Position numbers and translations under genes: made by a program
The notes under the pieces: generated by a model
The model's database searches: none
What the model saw: the letters and a program-made list of their open reading frames with translations, nothing else
Told to the model about the DNA's origin: nothing
Shown: in pieces, positions 1-7,400 of the stretch
Position numbering within the stretch: position 1 is the first letter of the stretch
Layout: each line of letters begins with the position of its first letter
Origin: Pedosphaera sp.
GTDB lineage: Bacteria > Verrucomicrobiota > Verrucomicrobiia > Limisphaerales > Pedosphaeraceae
Direction of reading: 5' to 3'
Assembly (NCBI GenBank): GCA_028293465.1
Contig: JAQGOT010000446.1
Location: 1-15,567, forward strand
Length of the DNA: 15,567 nucleotides

Positions 1-186
1 GCTTGCAGGGGGTGGTTGGGTGGCGTTTGGTTCGGGGAAAAGCGGCGTCGCCGCTGCCGCTCTGCCGGCGCACTCCATGGGGCGGCGGGGTTTTTTACAC
101 GTCGATCGATGGGCTCCTGGTGGGGGCGGTAAAGGGCGGAGGCGGCTGAAACCTCGGCGGCGCGGCGAGGTGGCTCGGCAGGCATT

Positions 187-297
187 TGTAACGATTGTAA
201 CGATTGTAACGATCCGTGTAACGGTTTGTAACGGTTAATGTAACGGTTAAAATTCACTTTTGATCAATGTTTACAGGGGTTGTAACGATGTAACGGT
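187..297 (+). repeat. Array of eight TGTAACG(A/G)T repeats
   Basis: Eight copies of the 9-mer TGTAACGAT or TGTAACGGT begin at 187, 196, 205, 217, 227, 239, 281 and 289, all in the same orientation. The first three are tandem (9-bp period), the next three are 10 to 12 bp apart, and the last two follow a 42-bp step and overlap by one base. The AT content is higher than in the surrounding DNA. The pattern could be a transcription-factor operator array, iteron-like protein-binding sites, or an expanded simple repeat. The sequence alone does not decide between them. No replication gene is nearby, which weakens the origin reading. Confidence 0.85.
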
Positions 298-430
298 TAA
301 ATACCCCCTAGAGAGAGGGAGGGAAGCTGGTGGGTAGGCCGGTGAGTGGGTGGGTGGGAGGCACGCTGTCGAAAAATGACCAATGTACAATGGGCCAGGT
401 GTTCGAGGGTAGGCAATTTGGGTTTGCAGT

Positions 431-460
431 GAATCCAAGTGAATCCAACTTAATCCATGT
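431..460 (+). repeat. Three tandem 10-bp AATCC repeats
   Basis: Three consecutive 10-bp units, GAATCCAAGT, GAATCCAACT and TAATCCATGT, share the core AATCCA in phase with one DNA turn. A second cluster of the same unit occurs at 604-623. The spacing fits a helically phased binding site or a short-repeat remnant. The function is unknown. Confidence 0.75.
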
Positions 461-603
461 CGCGAAACAGGGGAATTTCAGATTTGAGATTTCAAAGGAG
501 GCTGGGACGGAGGCGTGGATTGGATCGATCAAGGCGGATCGGGCCGTTTGGCCGGGGGGAGAGGTTAGAGTCTCCGGGGTGCTGGCGCAGGGCCGAGGCG
601 TCA

Positions 604-623
604 AATCCAAGTTAATCCGAGTT
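604..623 (+). repeat. Second cluster of 10-bp AATCC repeats
   Basis: Two tandem units, AATCCAAGTT and AATCCGAGTT, are followed by a decayed third (ATTCAA at 624-629). They match the units at 431-460 in sequence, period and orientation. They lie about 120 bp before the response regulator start. Confidence 0.7.
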
Positions 624-741
624 ATTCAAAAGCTGCTGTTCGGGGTTAAGCTGACGCGGGGGGGACTGGCGGAATTAAACCGGCAATTTGTTTTTTCACG
701 GCGGGGGAATCGTGTTAGGGTTTGCCCGCTGGTGTTGCGGT

Positions 742-2115
742 ATGGTTGAGAAACCGATGTTGTTGATTGTGGATGATGAGAAGCCGACGCGCGAAGGGTT
801 GCGGGCGGCGCTGGAGGATCGTTATGACGTGTACATCGCCGATGATGCCAAGTCGGCCATGGAATTGCTCGAACGGGAGCATTTCGCCGTGTTGCTGACC
901 GACTTCCGGCTGCCGAACGAGGATGGCATGAAGCTGATCGGCCGCGCCAAGTCGCTTTCCAAACCGCCGATCTGCATTCTCATGACGGCTTACGGTTCGG
1001 AGGAGCTGGCGGTGGATGCGATGAAGCATGGGGCGGATGATTACATCGCCAAGGGCCGCTTGCAGATTGATGAGCTGGAGATGCGGATCGGGCGGGCCTT
1101 GCGGCAGCAGAATCTGGAGGTGGAGAATGTCAACCTCCGCCAGCAGTTGGAGAGCAAGTTCGGGATGGAGAACATCGTGGGCGAATCGCCGGCGATGCAG
1201 GAGATTTTCGAGGTTGTCCGGCAGGTTGCGCCGAGCCGGGTGACGGTCCTGTTGCTGGGCGAGAGCGGCACCGGCAAGGAGTTGATCGCCCGGGCCATCC
1301 ACCAGCTCAGTCCGCGCAACCGGCAGCCGATGGTGACGGTGCATTGCGCCGCGCTGGCGCCCACGCTGCTGGAGAGCGAGTTGTTCGGGCACGAAAAGGG
1401 CGCGTTCACCGGCGCGCACGAGCGCCGCGTCGGCCGGTTCGAACAAGCCCAGGGCGGCACGTTGTTTCTCGACGAAATCGGCGAGATCGATCCGACCCTC
1501 CAGATCAAGCTGCTGCGTTTTTTGGGGGAGCGCACCTTTGAGCGGGTCGGCTCGAACAAGACCATCACGGCGGACGTGCGGTTGATCACCGCCACCAACA
1601 AAAACCTGGAGGAACTCGTCAAGGCCGGCACTTTCCGGGAGGATTTGTTTTTCCGATTGCGGGTGATGGAGATCCACCTGCCCACGCTACGTGAGCGGTC
1701 GGGTGACATTCCGTTGCTGGCGCAGAATTTCCTGCGGGAATTCGCCGGCGAAAACGGCAAGAACGTGAAGGACTTCACCGCGGAAGCTTTGGAGACGTTG
1801 ATCAATTACTCATGGCCCGGGAATGTGCGGGAATTGCGCACAGCCATCGAGCACGCGGTGGTGCTGTGCCGCGGGGATCGCATCACCTTGCGGGATTTGC
1901 CGCCCTCGACCCGGTCTGGCGGCGGCGCCCCGGTGGCCGATGCCAAACATCTGTTGACACAGAATGATTTGACGGTGAAAGAGGCGGAGAAGCAATTGAT
2001 CATGCGGGCTTTGAAGGAAGCGGACGGCAACCGGACCCAGGCGGCGGACAAGCTGGGCATGAGCCGGCGCACCTTGCATCGCAAGCTGCACAGCTATCAC
2101 TTGGAAGGATTTTAA
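742..2115 (+). CDS. NtrC-family sigma-54-dependent response regulator
   Basis: This 457-residue protein has the complete NtrC architecture. A receiver domain (about 5-120) carries acidic residues D11 and D12, phosphoacceptor D54 in LLTDFRLP, T82 and K104. An AAA+ domain (about 143-378) follows, with Walker A GESGTGKE (173-180), the GAFTGA sigma-54 contact loop (220-225), Walker B GTLFLDE (239-245) and the sensor II motif GNVRE (360-364). A Fis-type helix-turn-helix ends it (about 415-452). Such proteins bind upstream sites and use ATP to open promoters held by sigma-54 RNA polymerase, once phosphorylated by a sensor kinase. I chose ATG 742 because the receiver begins right after it; upstream in-frame TTG 688 and GTG 712 add only residues unlike the family. 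None of the possible starts has a good ribosome site. One oddity is KG instead of the usual KP after the conserved lysine. No kinase gene is adjacent; the next one is at 4409. Confidence 0.93.
   Translation: MVEKPMLLIVDDEKPTREGLRAALEDRYDVYIADDAKSAMELLEREHFAVLLTDFRLPNEDGMKLIGRAKSLSKPPICILMTAYGSEELAVDAMKHGADDYIAKGRLQIDELEMRIGRALRQQNLEVENVNLRQQLESKFGMENIVGESPAMQEIFEVVRQVAPSRVTVLLLGESGTGKELIARAIHQLSPRNRQPMVTVHCAALAPTLLESELFGHEKGAFTGAHERRVGRFEQAQGGTLFLDEIGEIDPTLQIKLLRFLGERTFERVGSNKTITADVRLITATNKNLEELVKAGTFREDLFFRLRVMEIHLPTLRERSGDIPLLAQNFLREFAGENGKNVKDFTAEALETLINYSWPGNVRELRTAIEHAVVLCRGDRITLRDLPPSTRSGGGAPVADAKHLLTQNDLTVKEAEKQLIMRALKEADGNRTQAADKLGMSRRTLHRKLHSYHLEGF
2103..2109 (+). promoter_or_regulatory. 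Ribosome binding site inside the regulator gene
   Basis: GGAAGGA lies 8 bases before the ATG at 2118 and within the last codons of the response regulator, whose stop codon is two bases before that ATG. This supports the 2118 start and suggests that the two genes are co-transcribed and translationally coupled. Confidence 0.7.
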
Positions 2116-2117
2116 TC

Positions 2118-3950
2118 ATGGGCGTACAAGACTGGATTCATCGATTTGAGGAGGGCAACACCCCTCGCTATCTGAAGTACGCACTCCTGTACGCACTCCT
2201 GTTGGCCGTGCTGCTCGGCATCGTGGCCGGCTACAATTATCGCGGGTTCCGTAACATGGCCAACCCCGAAGCCATGGACGCCGCCCAACTCGGGCGGAAC
2301 ATCGCCGAGCATCAGGGTTACAAAACCCTCTTCGTCCGCCCTTTCAGCATGTACCTGGTTCAAAAAGCCAACGCTGAAAAACTCGGCCCTGCGCCGCTCG
2401 GTGACTTGAGCGACCGCAGCCAGATCCGCACCATGCATCCGGACCTGGCAAACCCGCCGGTGTATCCCCTCCTACTGGCCGGCCTGATGAAGGTCGTGCC
2501 TCCCTGCCGCTCCCAGGTGACCGCGGCGCCTTCCATCTGGAACCGGGGCGGGCAATTTGGGGTCTATGCCCCTGATTTTTACATCAGCCTCTTCAACCAG
2601 TCGCTGTTCCTCCTGGCAATCGTTCTCCTGTTTTTCCTCGCGCGCCGCCTCTTTGACTCCGCCGTGGCCTGGACTTCCGCCTTCCTGTTTCTGAGCGCCG
2701 ACTTGTTCTGGCGCTTCAGCATGTCCGGCCTTTCCACGATGCTGGTCATCGTAATTTTCCTCGCGCTCCTGTGGTGCCTGGTGCTGCTCGAGCAAAACGC
2801 CCGCGAGGCGAAATGGAGCCAGACCGCCGTGCTCACTCTGGCGGCGGTCATTGGCGCGCTGGTCGCCTTGGGCGCATTGACCCGCTATTCCTTCGGCTGG
2901 CTCATCCTCCCGGTGGTGGTTTTCCTGATTCTTTTCCTCGGTCGCCAGCGCGTCACCGGCGCCCTCGTGGCTTTGAGCGTGTTCGCGCTGGTCCTCGCGC
3001 CGTGGGTCGCGCGCAATTACCACCTCAGCCACACTCTTTTTGGAACGGCAGGCTTTGCGATTTACGAAACCGTTTCCCCGTTCACCGAGTTTCGCCTGGA
3101 CCGTTCATTGAAGCCGGACTTTGTCCAGGTGCAACTCAACCAGATATGGTTCAAATTCGTGGCCAATCTGCGGATCATCCTGCAGGACGACCTGCCGAAA
3201 ATGGGCGGCAACTGGGTTACCGCCTTCTTTCTCGTCGGGTTGCTGGTCGGCTTTCGCAACCCTTCGCTCAGCCGCCTGCGCTGGTTTACGGTGCTTTGCC
3301 TGCCGGTCCTGATCATCGTTCAGGCCCTGGGCAAAACACATCTCTCCGTGGAATACCCGGTCGTCAATTCGGAAAACCTGTTGGTCCTGGTTGCGCCGGT
3401 CCTCATTATTTTCGGCGTGGGCCTCTTTTTTACCCTGCTCGAGCAGATGAAACTCCCCTTGAAGGAATTACGCTATCTGGTCATCGGGGTCTTCGGCTTT
3501 GTGGCTTGTTTGCCCATGCTGCTTATTTTTCTATCCCCCCGCCCCAACGTGGTTGCTTATCCGCCTTACTTTCCTCCCATCATCCAGGAGACCGCGGGCT
3601 GGATGAAGCCCGACGAACTGATGATGAGTGACATTCCCTGGGCTGTGGCTTGGTATGGCCAGCGCCAATGCGTCTGGCTCACCCTCAATGCGCAGGAGGA
3701 CTTTTACAACATTCACGACTATCAGAAACCGGTCAACGCGGTTTATCTCACCCCCGAGACAATGGATAAACGCCTGCTCGCGCAATGGTTCCGAGCCAAA
3801 GAAGGCAGCTGGGATAATTTTATTATGGGAACCCTGACCAAGAAGGAATTGCCCCCTTATTTCCCGTTGCGCAAAATGCCGGGCGGCTTTCTGCCCGAGC
3901 AACTGTTCATCACCGACCGCGAACGCTGGGTTCAAGGGGCCGGTAACTAG
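2118..3950 (+). CDS. GT-C fold (GT39/ArnT-like) membrane glycosyltransferase
   Basis: This 610-residue polytopic membrane protein has the layout of the GT39/PMT/ArnT superfamily, which transfers a sugar from a lipid-phosphate donor to protein, lipid or glycan outside the cytoplasmic membrane. The first membrane segment (about 20-40) is followed by a long outer loop with an acidic position in AMDAAQLGRNIAE (D54), the usual place of the catalytic Asp. A conserved HPDLANPPVYPLLLAGL stretch (107-123) follows. Further hydrophobic segments lie at about 155-175, 183-197, 204-224, 236-253, 258-275, 280-297, 364-378, 387-403, 420-442 and 451-472. The soluble C-terminus (about 475-610) includes the ArnT-like phrase PWAVAWYGQR (507-516). 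The gene starts 2 bases after the regulator stop with a good ribosome site, so the two probably form an operon. The acceptor and sugar are unknown. Family assignment is good; substrate is not predicted. Confidence 0.82.
   Translation: MGVQDWIHRFEEGNTPRYLKYALLYALLLAVLLGIVAGYNYRGFRNMANPEAMDAAQLGRNIAEHQGYKTLFVRPFSMYLVQKANAEKLGPAPLGDLSDRSQIRTMHPDLANPPVYPLLLAGLMKVVPPCRSQVTAAPSIWNRGGQFGVYAPDFYISLFNQSLFLLAIVLLFFLARRLFDSAVAWTSAFLFLSADLFWRFSMSGLSTMLVIVIFLALLWCLVLLEQNAREAKWSQTAVLTLAAVIGALVALGALTRYSFGWLILPVVVFLILFLGRQRVTGALVALSVFALVLAPWVARNYHLSHTLFGTAGFAIYETVSPFTEFRLDRSLKPDFVQVQLNQIWFKFVANLRIILQDDLPKMGGNWVTAFFLVGLLVGFRNPSLSRLRWFTVLCLPVLIIVQALGKTHLSVEYPVVNSENLLVLVAPVLIIFGVGLFFTLLEQMKLPLKELRYLVIGVFGFVACLPMLLIFLSPRPNVVAYPPYFPPIIQETAGWMKPDELMMSDIPWAVAWYGQRQCVWLTLNAQEDFYNIHDYQKPVNAVYLTPETMDKRLLAQWFRAKEGSWDNFIMGTLTKKELPPYFPLRKMPGGFLPEQLFITDRERWVQGAGN
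2177..2200 (+). repeat. Perfect 12-bp tandem duplication in the GT coding region
   Basis: GTACGCACTCCT occurs twice back to back (2177-2188 and 2189-2200). It encodes the YALLYALL stretch of the first membrane helix, so the duplication keeps frame and hydrophobicity. Confidence 0.9.
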
Positions 3951-4408
3951 CCGCTCGACCGGTAGGCGTTGGATTAAAATCGGGCTGGCGGGATTGTGAT
4001 TCCAAACACGACATCAGCCAGGTAAAAAAGCCTTCCACCCTTCTGCCTTTGCCTCGCGGTTTTCCTTCACTCTCAGCCGCGGGCAACCGGAATCTTACCC
4101 GCGCATAGTTTAACACAAATTAAATTATTATTCGCCAATATCTTGAAGCTGAGTGAGGTTTTGAGTGCATTGGAAGGCCATTTTGTCATTTGGATTTTGC
4201 AAGCCAAACAAATCACTGAGGATGAGAAGCGATTTATGAACGTGTTGTGACAGGATCTGAAGTCGCGACCCGCTCCGGCGAGGCATCAGGACGAGGAAGC
4301 GATTGAACCCAATGAGACGGTTTCAGTTTCCGGGTTAAATGCCGCCTCCAGAACCGGGAGCGAGCGTGACTTTTCAAGATCGGAGACTGTCCTGATGCAA
4401 AGTGAGCC
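3951..4408. other. Intergenic region with AT-rich island
   Basis: These 458 bp separate the glycosyltransferase from the kinase. An inverted repeat CGCGGG/CCCGCG (4078-4083 and 4098-4103, 14-base loop) has no proper T-run and is at best a weak terminator. It is followed by an AT-rich island (about 4107-4140) containing TATTAT at 4126-4131, which resembles a -10 box but has no good -35 partner. A 36-codon open frame from TTG 4143 to TGA 4250 reads as a plausible amphipathic peptide, and the same frame stays open past the TGA to about 4440. It has no ATG start or ribosome site, so I do not call it a gene. The rest shows nothing recognisable. Confidence 0.5.
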
Positions 4409-7400
4409 ATGCCTTCGGACACAAACGACAAAATTACATTGACCACCGGAATCCGACGCCGGGAAGGTCAACCGCTGTCCGCCCGGTACGCGATGGCCGG
4501 AATCTGCGTATTTGTGGCCTTGGCCGTCAGCCAGGCACTCGTTCCGCAGCTCGGCCTGCGAGTTCCCTTCATTTTTTTTGTTGCGGCATCATTAGTTGCA
4601 GGCTGGTATGGAGGCTTGGGACCGGGCCTGCTGGCGCTCGTCGGCGGCCTGCTGCTGGCCGACTTTTTCTTCCTGCGTTCCTGGCAACAGCCCGGATTGC
4701 AAAGCTCCTCCGACATAGCTTTGATGCTGATCTACGCCGTTGTTGGAGGCATGGGGTTGGCGGCAACCTACAGTTTGCACCGGGCCAGAACACGCGAAGA
4801 AAAGATCCGCAAAACGGCGTTGCGGCTGAAGCAAGACGTGGCGGAACATTCCCAGGCCAAGGAAAAAATCGATTCCGCGCTCGAAGCCGTCCACTTGTGC
4901 ACCTGGGAACTGGACCTCCAAACGGGTGAAATTGAATGGTCTTCCGAACACAACGCGCTGCTGGAGCCAAAGCCAGAGGGTGTCCGGCAAACGCTGGAGA
5001 GCTTCCTCGGCCAGGTTCACCCGGAAGACCGAGCGCACTTGAAGCACGCGCTGAACAACTGTGCGCTGGAGGGCGTCCCTTGTGACGTGGAATTTCGCAG
5101 CACCCGGCCTGACGGCACTGTCCATTGGTTTCTAGCCGAAGGCAACCTTCTCCGCAGCGAGGCGCAAAAACCCGGCCGGATGAGGGGAATCATCATGGAT
5201 ATCACCGAGCGCAACCAAACGCGGAATCATTTGGCCGAATCAGAACGGTTCATCCGTTCAGCGCTCATTTCTTTGGGATCCCACATCGCGATTCTGGATC
5301 AGGGCGGAACGATCCTGGAAGTCAACCAAGCGTGGCGTGATTTCGCTTTGTCAAATGGTTTGCGCCTGGCCAACTTCGGCGTTGGTGCCAACTACCTCGC
5401 AACCTGCGATCAAGCCCGGGGCGCGGGCGCGGCGGAAGGCAGAGCGACGGCGGCCGGGATTCGATCCGTCGCCCGGGGAGAGTCACCCCATTTCTATTTG
5501 GAATATCCGTGCCATTCACCGACGCAACACCGGTGGTTCATGCTGCGGGTGACCCGCTTCACCGGAGATGGTTTTCTGCGCCTGGTGGTGTCCCACGAGA
5601 ATGTCACCGGGCTGAAGCGGGAAGAGGAGGCGGTACGGCAAAGCGAAGCGCGGGCCCGGGCACAATACAAAAGTTTCCCAATTCCAACGTATACCTGGCA
5701 AAAGCAAGAAGGGACTTTTGTGTTGGTGGATTACAATGACGCCGCCAACGCCTTCACCCAAGGGAGCATTGCCCGGTTCATGTCACAAACCGCCGAGGAG
5801 ATGTATCCCGACGCGCCGGAAATCATCGAGGAGATTTCCCGTTGCTTTCGAGAAAAGACCTGCATCGGGCGGGAGATGCTTTATCAGTTCAGGTCCACCG
5901 GGGAACGCAAGCATCTGGACGTGACCTATGTTTTTGTGCCGCCGGACCTGGTCATGATTCACTGTGAGGACATCACTGAGCCCAAGCGAGCCGAGGAGGC
6001 GTTGCGGGAAAGCAATGAGCGCTTCTCCGGTGCGTTCGAGCATGCGCCCATCGGGGTGGCCCTGGTGGCGCCCGACGGCCGGTGGCTCAAAGTCAACCGG
6101 GCACTCAGCGATTTGGTCGGTTATTCCGAGACCGAGTTGCTCGCCCGCACCTTCCAGGACATCACCCTTCCGGAGGATCTCGACGTCGATCTGGAGAATG
6201 TGCGCCGGATGTTAACCGGGGAAATCCGCTCCTACCAGATGGAGAAACGCTATGTCCACCAGCGCGGGCACCTCGTCACGGTGTTGTTGAGTGTTTCGCT
6301 CGTCCGCGACGGCCAGGGCCAGCCGCGTTACTTCATCTCCCAGATTCAAGACATCACCGAGCGCAAGCGCGCCGAGCAGGCGTTGTGGGAAAGCGAACGG
6401 TTGGCCAGGCGCCAGCTCGCAGAATTGGAATTGCTTTACGAGTCTGCCCACGTTGGCCGCTGTTTCCTGGACGCAAACCTTCGTTTTGTAAGGATCAACA
6501 AATGGCTGGCCGATGTTATTGGGCGCCCACCCGCCGAACACATCGGGCGCAGCGTCTGGGAAATGGTGCCGGCCGTGCGGCCTGTCTATGAGCCAATCTT
6601 ACGAAAGGTCCTGGAAACGGGCGTCGGCGTGAAGGATCTGGAGCTCCATCGCCCCAGGCTTGGGGATCCCGCCCAAACACCACGCGACTGGCTGGTCAGC
6701 CTGGATGTGCTCAAGGAGGATGATCACGTCCTCGGCCTGAACGCCGTCGTGTCGGAAATCACCGAGCGGAAGCGGATGGAAGCGGAGTTACAAAGGACAT
6801 TGTCCTTGTTAGCCACCACCCTGGAATCCACAGCCAACGGCATTCTGGTAAGCGATCTCGCCGGAACAGTGGTGCGCTACAACCAAAAATTCAGGGCCAT
6901 GTGGCGAATTCCTGAAGCGCTCCTCGCTCTCCAGGATGATGCCAGGCTGTTGGACTATGTGCTGGAACAATTATCCGAACCCGAAGCCTTTCTGTCAAAG
7001 GTCCAGGAACTCAAGAACCAAACCGAAGCCGAGAGCCGGGATGAGTTGCGATTCAAAGACGGACGAGTTTTTGAGCGTTACTCCCAACCTCACCGCGTCG
7101 GCAGCGAAATCGTGGGGCGGGTGTGGAGCTTCCACGACGTCACCAAACGCAAGCAGATCGAGGAGGCGGTCCGGCGAAGCGAAGCCCAACTCCATGAACT
7201 GGCGGATGCCATGCCACAGATTGTCTGGACCGCGCTGCCGGACGGGAAAGTAGAGTTCGTGAACAAACGTTGGTTCGAGCATGGCGACTTGTCTGCGGAG
7301 GAGCCCTATCTGCACCAAGCCTGGAGCCGGATGATACATCCGGATGAGGCGGACGGAGCGGCGCGAACGGTGCGCACCGCCTTCCAGACCGGCCAGTCAT

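Larger units (their letters stand above)
1..741. other. Gene-free leader region with short repeats
   Basis: I find no convincing gene in this stretch. Open frames exist on both strands, but they run through repeat clusters, have no recognisable domain, and look like chance frames in GC-rich DNA. The region contains G/T-rich low-complexity DNA (about 301-360), two families of short repeats (listed separately), and a degenerate palindrome-like stretch of ATTTCAGATTTGAGATTTC at 475-493. A T-run at 91-96 after G-rich DNA might be the tail of a terminator for a gene to the left, but the stem is poor. I see no clear sigma-70 or sigma-54 promoter for the regulator at 742; a lone TACAAT at 386-391 lacks a partner -35 box. 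Confidence 0.6.

Noticed and set aside
41..96. GC-rich hairpins followed by TTTTTT, a possible terminator
   Set aside because: The stem (CGCCGC at 49-54 with GCGGCG at 82-87) has a 27-base loop and three unpaired G before the T-run, and no gene upstream is visible to be ended.
330..749. 139-codon plus-strand open frame
   Set aside because: It runs through the AATCC repeats and low-complexity DNA, matches no family, and overlaps the regulator start. A chance frame is the better reading.
715..1677. 320-codon minus-strand frame
   Set aside because: It is antisense to the regulator's receiver and AAA+ domains, which are unmistakable on the plus strand.
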